This document shows positions 9,651 to 17,095 of a stretch of DNA of 64,000 bases, in pieces. The notes beneath the pieces were generated by a model. That model did no database searches. It was not told the DNA's origin and was given only the letters and a program-made list of their open reading frames with translations. How positions within the stretch are numbered: position 1 is the first letter of the stretch; every line of letters starts with the position of its first letter. Source of the DNA: Flavobacteriales bacterium. Its GTDB lineage: Bacteria; Bacteroidota; Bacteroidia; Flavobacteriales_F; PHOS-HE28. The DNA is taken from contig JADJCX010000029.1 of the NCBI GenBank assembly GCA_016703005.1, forward strand, positions 62,001 through 126,000. The letters run 5' to 3'. Position numbers and translations under genes: made by a program.

Positions 9651-10625
9651 ATGCGATCCCTTCCAAGCTTCGTTCCAGCAATTGTCCTCCTGTCCTTGTT
9701 CGCTGCATGCGTGCCCGCGCGCAAGCACCAGGAACTCTCCGATAGGTATGCGACCATGCAGACCGAGAGCGAAGCGAACCTTGCCAAAGCAACGGCTGCT
9801 GAAGCCAAGGCCAACGAACTGCAGGCAACCTTGGACGAGCGCAAACTGCGTAGCGATCGGCTGCAGAACGACACCATGGTGTTGGGGACCAGCCTCCGCA
9901 CCATGACGGGACAATACGACCGGATCAACAAATTGAACAACGAACTCCTCGAGAAGTACAACATGCTGTTGGCCGGTGATCGCAGTGAGAACCGCAAGCT
10001 GCTCACCGACCTCGAAACCATGCGGCTCAACCTACAGGTGAAGGAAGATTCGCTCACCAAACTGAGCCAGCGCATCGGCGAGAAACAAGCACAACTTGCA
10101 GAGCGCGAAGCAACCCTGAGCGCGCTGCAAGCGGAGATCGCCAAGAAAGACGAAGCCATGAAAAGCCTGAAGGAACGCGTGAGCAAAGCGCTCACCGGAT
10201 TCGAAGGCAAGGGCCTTACCGTTACGCAGAAGGACGGCAAGATCTATGTGAACATGGACAACAAACTGCTCTTCGCCACGGGCAGTACGGTGGTGGAAGC
10301 GAAAGGCAAAGAAGCACTGATCAGTTTGGCGAAAGCGATCGAGAGCGAGAAGGACCTGAACGTGATGGTGGAGGGCCATACCGACACGGACAAGGTGCTG
10401 GGCAGTGGTGGCGGATACAAGGACAATTGGGACCTTAGCGTGCTGCGCGCCACCAGCGTTGTGCGCATTCTTCAGGACAACAGCAAAATGGATCCGCTGC
10501 GCGTTACCGCGGCTGGTCGCGGAGAATATGTTCCCGTTGATCCCGCCGACAAAGCGAAGAACCGCCGCATTGAAGTGATCCTCGCACCGGACCTGCGGGA
10601 ACTGTACAAACTAGTGACGGAGTAA
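9651..10625 (+). CDS. OmpA family lipoprotein with periplasmic coiled coil
   Basis: 324 aa. The signal ends in LLSLFAAC, a lipobox. Residues about 25-190 form a charged coiled coil (Lys/Glu/Leu-rich, with YDRINKLNNELLEKYN). The C-terminal OmpA/MotB peptidoglycan-binding domain (about 205-320) shows NKLLFATGSTVV, VMVEGHTDTD, the conserved LSVLRATSVVRIL helix, GRGEYVP and a final KNRRIEV. The lipid anchor plus long coil plus OmpA domain suggests a tether between outer membrane and peptidoglycan, comparable to Pal-type proteins. Start chosen at the Met immediately before the hydrophobic core. Confidence 0.93.
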   Translation: MRSLPSFVPAIVLLSLFAACVPARKHQELSDRYATMQTESEANLAKATAAEAKANELQATLDERKLRSDRLQNDTMVLGTSLRTMTGQYDRINKLNNELLEKYNMLLAGDRSENRKLLTDLETMRLNLQVKEDSLTKLSQRIGEKQAQLAEREATLSALQAEIAKKDEAMKSLKERVSKALTGFEGKGLTVTQKDGKIYVNMDNKLLFATGSTVVEAKGKEALISLAKAIESEKDLNVMVEGHTDTDKVLGSGGGYKDNWDLSVLRATSVVRILQDNSKMDPLRVTAAGRGEYVPVDPADKAKNRRIEVILAPDLRELYKLVTE

Positions 10626-10776
10626 GGCATCCGGTAGCCTGTGGCACTGTAGCCTTCCAAGTTGAAGACCTTGGTTGTGCGGAAATGGATCCCGGGTGGG
10701 GGCAACGCCTTGTCCCACACCGTGGTCTTGCGACCACCCACCGGATCCGGCGCCCCCCCGGCCAAAACCCTTCTCA

Positions 10777-11199
10777 ATGAAGCACTTCGCCAAACCGCGC
10801 GCGATAACCACCCCCCTCGCAAAACTGACATTCTTGGAGCCGGGTATTATCGAACAGCGCTACCTCGACAACGCACAATTCTCCCCGGAAGGGTTGCTCC
10901 AGAACTTGGCTGCCATGGAAACGCTGTGCGACCACCATGGGAAGTGTTGTCTCCTCAGCATCTTCCCGGCCGGCATGCAGGTAAAGGCCGACCTGATGAA
11001 CAACGACCACTATCGCGACCAACGGAACAAGGGCCAGATCCGCGCATTGGCGGTGGTTACCGATAGCTTGGAGATGCACGCCGCCAGCAAACTCTATTTC
11101 ATGTACCACCAGCAGCCGTTCGAGACGCGTGTGTTCGATGAAGAGGTGGATGCCTTGCGTTGGCTACAGTCTCAGCTTGAAGAGAAGGGGGCGGCGTGA
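10777..11199 (+). CDS. SpoIIAA/STAS-like small protein (DUF7793-type)
   Basis: 140 aa. The pattern IRALAVVTDSLEMHAASKLYF, then FETRVFDEEVDALRWLQS, fits the STAS-like fold of small Bacteroidota proteins in which a helix follows an ALVT strand and the C-terminus has the F-x-E-E-x-x-A-x-x-WL motif. Such proteins are thought to bind partners or lipids, but no function is established. The ATG at 10777 (MKHFAKPR) was chosen because the upstream reading frame to 10675 is Pro-rich and non-protein-like. It stands alone, 151 bp after the OmpA gene. Family assignment is by pattern only. Confidence 0.6.
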   Translation: MKHFAKPRAITTPLAKLTFLEPGIIEQRYLDNAQFSPEGLLQNLAAMETLCDHHGKCCLLSIFPAGMQVKADLMNNDHYRDQRNKGQIRALAVVTDSLEMHAASKLYFMYHQQPFETRVFDEEVDALRWLQSQLEEKGAA

Positions 11200-11239
11200 G
11201 GTGCTGCGGGTTCAGCAAAAACCAGCCCTCCGGTCATCT

Positions 11240-11574
11240 CTACCTAGCCACAATCAATGCAACGATCGGGACAATCAGATTGGCGGCACAGACTGAGGCG
11301 ACAACCCAGTATGGAGCCAGCCTCCTTTCGAACGAGGAGTTGCTCAGCCCCATCATAAAAGCAACGGCGCGAAGAGCAACCAGCTTGTAGCCAAACTCCC
11401 GAAGAGCGGGAGATATGCGAAGATCGCTTGACCATCTCCCTTATTGAATCCGGGGGCGTTACTACTCGAGACAACCCTCCAAGACCACCAGAAGTTGGCA
11501 AGCAATGCGATCACGCCAATGAATCAAGTCCGGTATCCTGGGCGACCCATCCTCGGCCTAGGGTCAGTTCCCAT
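11240..11574 (-). pseudogene. Broken small membrane-protein gene (in-frame stop plus frameshift)
   Basis: The 460-bp stretch between two genes contains a minus-strand reading that makes sense only if two lesions are repaired. From Met at 11574 a basic N-tail (MGTDPRPRMGRPGYRT) meets a TGA, after which the same frame continues with a clear membrane helix (FIGVIALLANFWWSWRV) and a second hydrophobic segment (LFGSLATSWLLFAPLLL). It then ends in TGA and shifts by one frame into FMMGLSNSSFERRLAPYW and a last helix ending at 11240. The total is 335 bp, about 111 codons, three predicted helices. Either a decayed gene or two sequencing errors. No family recognised. Confidence 0.4.
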
Positions 11575-11660
11575 TTGCAATGTGGAGAAGTGTTCGTCGA
11601 CGGCATCTCGAACAATATTCCAAGGCTTCCTTGTGTCGCAACTGCAACGCAAGTTCAATA

Positions 11661-12881
11661 CTACTTGAACGCCGCCAGCCCCGTCACCTCCTGCCCGGTG
11701 ATCAGCAGGTGGATATCGTGCGTGCCTTCGTAGGTCACCACGCTTTCGAGGTTCATCATGTGGCGCATGATGGGGTACTCGTTGGTGATGCCCATGCCAC
11801 CCAGGATCTGGCGCGCTTCGCGGGCCGTGGTCATTGCCAGGTGCACATTGTTGCGCTTGGCCATGCTGATCTGTGCCGTGCTGGCGCGGCCTTCGTTGCG
11901 CAGCACACCGAGGCGCCATGTGAGCAGTTGCGCCTTGGTGATCTCGGTGATCATCTCGGCCAACTTCTTCTGCGTGAGCTGGAAGCCCCCGATGGGTTTG
12001 CCGAACTGGATGCGTTGTTGGGCATAGCGAAGTGCAGTGTCGTAGCACTCCATGGCCACGCCGAGCGTGCCCCATGCAATGCCGTAACGCGCACTATCGA
12101 GGCAGCCGAGCGGGGCACCCAGGCCACTCTTGTTCGGAAGCAAATTGCCCTTGGGCACCTTTACATTGTCGAACACCAGTTCACCGGTAGGGCTTGCGCG
12201 TAGGGACAGTTTGCCGTGTGTGGTCGGTGTGCTGAAGCCTTCCATTCCCCGCTCCACGATCAATCCGTGAATACGGCCTTCCGTGTTCTCTGCCTTCGCC
12301 CACACCACTGCGATGTCGGCAAGTGGGCTGTTGCTGATCCACATCTTGGCGCCATTCAGCAAGTAGTGGTCGCCCTTGTCAACGAACGTGGTGACCATAC
12401 CCCCTGGGTTGCTACCATGGTCGGGTTCCGTGAGCCCGAAGCAGCCGATCTTCTTGCCCGCGGCCAATAGAGGCAGCCATTTCATCTTCTGTTCTTCGCT
12501 GCCGTACTTCCAGATCGGGTACATCACCAGCGAACCTTGCACACTGCATAAGCTGCGGAGTCCACTGTCCACCCGCTCGATCTCTTGCATGATCAAGCCG
12601 TAGCTGATCTGGTCCAGACCCATACCACCATACTCCACAGGCACCATTGGCCCGAAAGCACCTATCTCGGCCAACCCGGGAATGATCTCCGGGTGGAAGA
12701 GCTCCTTCTCGAACGCCTCTTCGATGATCGGCTTCAGGTGTTTGCTCACGTGCCTGCGCGCCGTGTCACGTATCAACTTGTGCTCTTCCGTGAGCAACTC
12801 GTCCACCAGATAGTGGTCGTGCGCTTGGAACTGGTCGGTGGCGGAACTCTTCTTCGCTTTGGGTGCTGCGGCAGTGCTCAT
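11661..12881 (-). CDS. gcdH: Glutaryl-CoA dehydrogenase / acyl-CoA dehydrogenase
   Basis: 406 aa FAD-dependent acyl-CoA dehydrogenase. Domains in order: N-terminal helices, the FAD-contact segment IGCFGLTEPDHGSNPGGM, the beta domain (LNGAKMWISNSPLADIAVVW), and the C-terminal helical domain with RIQFGKPI and QILGGMGI. The catalytic base lies in YEGTHDIH, Glu at about residue 385. The GCFGLTEPDHGSNP and YEGTHDIHLLITGQ stretches are characteristic of glutaryl-CoA dehydrogenase, which oxidises and decarboxylates glutaryl-CoA to crotonyl-CoA in lysine and tryptophan breakdown. The Met at 12881 (MSTAAAPK) lies just downstream of a TACTTTCG element; the ORF extension to 12935 contains that promoter. 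It is divergent from the DUF4271 gene. Confidence 0.92.
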   Translation of the reverse strand: MSTAAAPKAKKSSATDQFQAHDHYLVDELLTEEHKLIRDTARRHVSKHLKPIIEEAFEKELFHPEIIPGLAEIGAFGPMVPVEYGGMGLDQISYGLIMQEIERVDSGLRSLCSVQGSLVMYPIWKYGSEEQKMKWLPLLAAGKKIGCFGLTEPDHGSNPGGMVTTFVDKGDHYLLNGAKMWISNSPLADIAVVWAKAENTEGRIHGLIVERGMEGFSTPTTHGKLSLRASPTGELVFDNVKVPKGNLLPNKSGLGAPLGCLDSARYGIAWGTLGVAMECYDTALRYAQQRIQFGKPIGGFQLTQKKLAEMITEITKAQLLTWRLGVLRNEGRASTAQISMAKRNNVHLAMTTAREARQILGGMGITNEYPIMRHMMNLESVVTYEGTHDIHLLITGQEVTGLAAFK

Positions 12882-12902
12882 GGGGTGCTGTTGAAAGCGC
12901 GG

Positions 12903-12910
12903 CGAAAGTA
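12903..12910 (-). promoter_or_regulatory. -7 promoter element (TACTTTCG) for gcdH
   Basis: On the minus strand, TACTTTCG is located 21 bp upstream of the gcdH start. It faces away from an identical element at 12937-12944, so the two genes share a 34-bp divergent promoter core. Confidence 0.6.
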
Positions 12911-12936
12911 GTACCATGGCCCCGCAGAAGCCCATC

Positions 12937-12944
12937 TACTTTCG
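12937..12944 (+). promoter_or_regulatory. -7 promoter element (TACTTTCG) for the DUF4271-hemD pair
   Basis: TACTTTCG lies 24 bp upstream of the ATG at 12969 and is the mirror of the gcdH element. Confidence 0.6.
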
Positions 12945-12968
12945 CTGCGCGATAGACTCTGCGATACG

Positions 12969-13667
12969 ATGGGGACCACGGGTTTCGATGCCGCACCGCG
13001 GGTGCACGATGTCCTTAACGAAGGCTGGGTGGGCATCGTTCTGCTGATCGCCATGACCGTACTCGCTTGGACCAATGTCCGGGCGAGGAAAAAATGGACC
13101 TTGCTCCGCGACGGGGTGTTCCGCATGCGGCTCGGGCAACAGACCATGCGGGATGATATCAGCTTGCGCGACCGCGGGTTGATCTCATTGCTTATCGCGG
13201 CCATGGCTTTGATCGGGCTTTTTATTCACCAGAGTGTGTTATACAGTGGCGGCCTCGCGGCGGGCCTCCCGGCCTTCTTGCCCATTCTTGCCGCTGTGGT
13301 CGGGGTCACCATCGCACAAGCCTTGGTGATCCGCCTCACAAGTTGGTTCTTCAAGGTCGATCCGGGGCTGGGCGAATACCTCTATACCTCGCTGTTGCTG
13401 ACCGTGGCATGCGGTCTTGCATTGCTGCCATTTACACTGATCATGGCCTACCAACCTGCCGCACGCAACATTACTGTCATCCTTGGGGCGGTGCTGCTCT
13501 TGGCCATGTTGGCCTACCGCTGGTTCCGTGCTGTGATCATCGGGCTTGGACAGGGGGTCGCACCGGGTAACATCTTGCTTTACATTTGCGCCTCGGAAAT
13601 TCTGCCTGCCGCACTAGCCGTGCAAGCCTTAGCGCAACAAGCCCACCTTCTGTCGGACCCCGTATAA
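12969..13667 (+). CDS. DUF4271 membrane protein
   Basis: 232 aa polytopic membrane protein with about six to seven helices (for instance EGWVGIVLLIAMTVLAW, LISLLIAAMALIGLF, ILAAVVGVTIAQALVI, LLLTVACGLALLPF, GAVLLLAMLAYRW). The C-terminal NILLYICASEILPAALAVQAL is typical of DUF4271 proteins of Bacteroidota, which commonly sit directly upstream of hemD as here (14-bp gap). Biochemical role unknown; co-transcription with the heme gene suggests envelope or heme-linked function, but that is inference. Start fixed by the promoter element 24 bp upstream. Confidence 0.85.
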   Translation: MGTTGFDAAPRVHDVLNEGWVGIVLLIAMTVLAWTNVRARKKWTLLRDGVFRMRLGQQTMRDDISLRDRGLISLLIAAMALIGLFIHQSVLYSGGLAAGLPAFLPILAAVVGVTIAQALVIRLTSWFFKVDPGLGEYLYTSLLLTVACGLALLPFTLIMAYQPAARNITVILGAVLLLAMLAYRWFRAVIIGLGQGVAPGNILLYICASEILPAALAVQALAQQAHLLSDPV

Positions 13668-13681
13668 GCAGCGCCCCTCGT

Positions 13682-14614
13682 TTGAAGATCAAGACCATCC
13701 TTGTCACCCAGCCGGAACCAGTGGGTGAAAAATCACCTTACCACGATCTGTCGAAGAAGATGTCGGTGAAGATCGACTTCCGGCCCTTCATTAAGATCGA
13801 ACCGATAGCAGGTCAGGACTTCCGGCAGGATCGTGTCAACATCCTCGACCACACTGCGGTCATCTTTACAAGTCGCAATGCAGTGGATCATTTTTTCCGC
13901 ATTGCGAAGGAAGTGCGCGTGCTGGTGCCGGAGATGATGAAGTATTTCTGTGTGAGCGAAAGCGTGGCCTACTATGTCCAGAAGTACATAGTATACCGCA
14001 AGCGGAAGGTCTTTATCGGCAAGCAGACCTTCGGTGACTTGATGGATGTGATCAAGAAACACAAGGACGAGAAGTTCCTTGTGCCCTGCACCGACATCCA
14101 GAAGCAAGAGATCCCGGAATTGCTGGATAAGGCAGGCATCGCCTATAGCAAGGCCGTTATTTACCGCACCGTTGCAGCTGACTTGCGCGACCTTAAGGAA
14201 GTGAAATACGACATGCTCGTGTTCTTCAGCCCTGCGGGTATCGAAAGCTTGAAGAAGAATTTCCCCGACTTCACCCAGAATGGAACTGTGATCGCTGCCT
14301 TTGGCCCGACCACAGTAAAAGCGGTGCGTGATGCCGGCTTGCGTCTGGATATCGAAGCCCCCCTGCCCGAGGCACCCAGCATGACCGGCGCTATCGAACT
14401 CTACATGAAGAGAGCGGCGAAAGGACATACTGGCCCACTGGCACCTCCACCCCCACCGCCGCCAGTTATTAAGACAGCTACCAAAAAGCCTGAAATCGGT
14501 GTGAAGAAGGCCATGAAGGCCATGGTGAAGCAGGTGGTGAAGGCCGTGAATCCGACGAGCAAGACGAAGGCAGCAACAGCGAAGAAGACCGCAAAGCCGG
14601 CGAAGAAGAAATAG
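13682..14614 (+). CDS. hemD: Uroporphyrinogen-III synthase with Lys/Pro-rich C-terminal tail
   Basis: 310 aa read from a TTG start. The first 240 residues have the two-lobed HemD pattern: TILVTQPEP at the start, AVIFTSRNAVDHFF, the hinge near FCVSESVAYYV, then DMLVFFSPAGIESL and VIAAFGPTTVKAVRDAG. The enzyme cyclises hydroxymethylbilane to uroporphyrinogen III in heme synthesis. After about residue 245 comes a non-family extension: a run of seven prolines within PPPPPPP, then a Lys/Ala-rich tail ending KKTAKPAKKK. The TTG was chosen because upstream in-frame codons overlap the DUF4271 gene and the strand ILVTQPEP must be near the N-terminus. Confidence 0.85.
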   Translation: MKIKTILVTQPEPVGEKSPYHDLSKKMSVKIDFRPFIKIEPIAGQDFRQDRVNILDHTAVIFTSRNAVDHFFRIAKEVRVLVPEMMKYFCVSESVAYYVQKYIVYRKRKVFIGKQTFGDLMDVIKKHKDEKFLVPCTDIQKQEIPELLDKAGIAYSKAVIYRTVAADLRDLKEVKYDMLVFFSPAGIESLKKNFPDFTQNGTVIAAFGPTTVKAVRDAGLRLDIEAPLPEAPSMTGAIELYMKRAAKGHTGPLAPPPPPPPVIKTATKKPEIGVKKAMKAMVKQVVKAVNPTSKTKAATAKKTAKPAKKK

Positions 14615-14799
14615 TTCGGTGTTGGTCGCTCAGGTATTCTGCTCCGGTCTTGAATACTGATCCATCACGGAGCTTCCGCTCTTCGACACGTCACGGGGGA
14701 CAAAGCTCGGCGTGAACCCACGTGTGTGAGCGCGGTACCGCTAACCTTGCGTACCGAACCGCCCGTCACCCATCCCGCCTTCCGGCGTCTTTACGATCC

Positions 14800-15192
14800 A
14801 TGTCAGTTGCACCGCGCCTTACTTTCAACAAGCAGGAGCGCTTGTGCGGCAAACTGCGAATGGAAACCGTGGTGAAACAAGGGAAGTCTGTCAACGAGCC
14901 TCCATTCCGACTTATCGGTCTGCCGATGGAAATGCCTGCAGGTGTGCGCGCCCAGATCGCCTTCGCGGTGCCCAAGCGCAACCTGCACGAGGCCGTGGAC
15001 CGGAACACGACCAAACGCCGCATGCGCGAGGCATATCGATTGCAGAAGCTCGATCTGTTCGCTTGGCTCGAAGAGCGCGACCTGCACTTTGCATGGTTGT
15101 GCATCTACCAAGGGAAGGTGGTTCCAACGTGGGACTTCACTCAAAACAAAATAACCCGCTGTCTTAACCGTTGGCTTCAGGAACATGGCTAA
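14800..15192 (+). CDS. rnpA: Ribonuclease P protein component
   Basis: 130 aa. The RNase P protein signature is present in KRNLHEAVDRNTTKRRMREA (residues about 59-78), with the RNxxKRxxRE core that contacts RNase P RNA. The protein helps process tRNA 5' ends. The start at 14800 (MSVAPRLTFNKQERL) gives the expected N-terminal F-x-K-x-x-R-L helix. It overlaps yidD by 8 bp, the usual rnpA-yidD order. A weak TAACCTTG promoter-like element is at 14742-14749. Confidence 0.93.
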   Translation: MSVAPRLTFNKQERLCGKLRMETVVKQGKSVNEPPFRLIGLPMEMPAGVRAQIAFAVPKRNLHEAVDRNTTKRRMREAYRLQKLDLFAWLEERDLHFAWLCIYQGKVVPTWDFTQNKITRCLNRWLQEHG

Positions 15193-15406
15193 GCCGGTCG
15201 CCTCGTTGCTCATTGGTTTGGTGAAGGTGTACCAACACACCCTCAGCCCGCTGCTACCCGGCGAGTGCCGCTATGCACCGAGCTGTTCGCACTACGGTGT
15301 GGAGGCTTTGCGTAAACACGGCGCCTTGAAGGGGGGCTGGCTCACCCTCAAGCGCTTTCTATCTTGTCATCCATGGGGCGGTCACGGTTACGACCCCGTC
15401 CCTTGA
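15185..15406 (+). CDS. yidD: Membrane protein insertion efficiency factor YidD
   Basis: 73 aa. All family marks are present: YQHTLSPLLPGECRYAPSCS with the conserved Cys pair, the YGVEALRKHG helix, and a terminal CHPWGGHGYDPVP. YidD is a small membrane-associated protein thought to assist YidC-mediated insertion. It overlaps rnpA by 8 bp and precedes the protease gene by 13 bp, so the three are probably one transcript. Confidence 0.95.
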   Translation: MAKPVASLLIGLVKVYQHTLSPLLPGECRYAPSCSHYGVEALRKHGALKGGWLTLKRFLSCHPWGGHGYDPVP

Positions 15407-15419
15407 ACACTCAACCCGA

Positions 15420-17081
15420 ATGAAGAACACGATCACACGCCGTATGAAAACGATGCTCATCATCGGAACGATCGGCCTCGTTGGTGGCATCGGCATCGCC
15501 GCGGGCGACAACTACTTTGAGATCAGTAAGAACATCGAGGTGTTCACCGAGGTGTACAAGGAACTGAACATCTATTACGTCGATGATGTGAACCCGGGCG
15601 AGATCATGAAAACGGGCATCGATGCCATGCTTACCTCGCTCGACCCGTACACGGATTACATCCCTGAGAGCGATATCGAGGAATACCGCTTCCAGACGAC
15701 CGGCCAATACGGCGGCATCGGCGCACTGATCAAAACGCAGGGCGATAAAGTGATGGTGAGCGAGCCCTACGAAACCTTCCCAGCAGCCACGGCAGGCTTT
15801 CGCGCGGGTGATGAGATCATCAGCGTTGATGGCAAGAAGGTGAGCGGTATGGACACCGAACAAGCGAGCAAGCTGTTGAAAGGCCAAGCGGGCACCAATG
15901 TGAAGATCGTTACTCGCCGTGCAGGCGTGGAGCAGGAGCACACGCTCACGCGCATGGAGATCAAGATCCCGGATGTTCCGTACAAGGGCTTCGTGGACGA
16001 AACCAACAAAGTGGGTTATGTAAAACTCAATGGGTTCACGGCCACGGCGGGTACCGATGTGCGCAATGCGATAAAGGAGCTGAAGGACCAAGGCATGCAG
16101 AAGTTGGTGCTTGACCTGCGAGGTAACGGTGGAGGATTGCTTCGCGAAGCCGTGAACATTGTCAACCTCTTTGTGCCCAAGAACGAGAAGGTGGTGGAGA
16201 CCAAGGGCCGGATCGCGGAATGGGACAAGAGCTACACCACGTTGAGCGAACCACTGGACGCCAACGTTCCGTTGGTGGTGATCGTTGATGAGGGGAGCGC
16301 AAGCGCAAGCGAGATCGTCGCCGGGGCGTTGCAGGACCTTGATCGCGCTGTGATCCTTGGCGAACGCACGTACGGCAAGGGCTTAGTGCAACAAACCCGC
16401 GACATCGTGTACAACAACAAGGTAAAAGTGACGGTGGCCAAGTACTACATCCCCAGTGGCCGTTGTATCCAGAAGATCGATTACGCGCACCGTGATAGCT
16501 CGGGCACTGCGGTCAACGTTTCGGATAGCGCCATCAAGGCGTTCGAGACCCGGAACGGTCGACCGGTGTTCGACGGTCGTGGAATTGCACCTGATGTAAC
16601 GATAACCGAACCCGACTTGGCTAAAGTCGTGGGCGGGTTGGCCGTAAAGGACCTCTTCTTCGATTACGCCAACAAGTACCGCGCTACGCACGACAGCATC
16701 GGCAAACCTGAGACTTTCGTGATCACCGATGCCATCTACGAGGACTTCCTCACGTTCGTGAAGGACAAGGAATTCACGTACGATACCGAGAGCCTCGATG
16801 CGCTCGACGAACTGGTCGCTGCCGCGAAAAAAGAACGCTACTACGAGCATTCCGAGAAGGCGATCGAGGCCTTGAAGGCTGAATTGAAGCCGAACAAGGA
16901 AGAAGAACTGCGCCGCTTCCGCGATGATGTAAGCGAAGTCCTGCGCGGCGAAATCGTAAGCCGCTACATGTTGCAGACCGGCCGTTACCGCGCCGCACTG
17001 GCCACCGACCCCTACTTGAAGCGCGCCTTGGAAGTGCTCAATACTGGCGAGACGACCACGATCCTGAGCGGCAAGAAGTAA
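15420..17081 (+). CDS. S41 family carboxy-terminal processing protease
   Basis: 553 aa. N-terminal signal anchor (LIIGTIGLVGGIGIAAG, residues 14-30), helical lead, PDZ domain (about 95-178), and S41 catalytic domain (about 195-400). The catalytic dyad is Ser295 in EGSASASEI and Lys320 in RTYGKGLVQ, with the family spacing of 25. LDLRGNGGGLL (232-241) is the substrate-groove motif. It cleaves periplasmic or surface proteins from their C-termini. The C-terminal 150 residues form a charged helical extension common in Bacteroidota members. It follows yidD by 13 bp and precedes the O-antigen ligase by 14 bp. Confidence 0.93.
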   Translation: MKNTITRRMKTMLIIGTIGLVGGIGIAAGDNYFEISKNIEVFTEVYKELNIYYVDDVNPGEIMKTGIDAMLTSLDPYTDYIPESDIEEYRFQTTGQYGGIGALIKTQGDKVMVSEPYETFPAATAGFRAGDEIISVDGKKVSGMDTEQASKLLKGQAGTNVKIVTRRAGVEQEHTLTRMEIKIPDVPYKGFVDETNKVGYVKLNGFTATAGTDVRNAIKELKDQGMQKLVLDLRGNGGGLLREAVNIVNLFVPKNEKVVETKGRIAEWDKSYTTLSEPLDANVPLVVIVDEGSASASEIVAGALQDLDRAVILGERTYGKGLVQQTRDIVYNNKVKVTVAKYYIPSGRCIQKIDYAHRDSSGTAVNVSDSAIKAFETRNGRPVFDGRGIAPDVTITEPDLAKVVGGLAVKDLFFDYANKYRATHDSIGKPETFVITDAIYEDFLTFVKDKEFTYDTESLDALDELVAAAKKERYYEHSEKAIEALKAELKPNKEEELRRFRDDVSEVLRGEIVSRYMLQTGRYRAALATDPYLKRALEVLNTGETTTILSGKK

Positions 17082-17095
17082 GCGGCGCACCTCGC

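Noticed and set aside
10472..10831. 119-codon minus-strand ORF downstream of the OmpA-family gene
   Set aside because: It overlaps the OmpA 3' end and the STAS-like start, with no recognisable family. The gap itself is 151 bp and has no clear feature.
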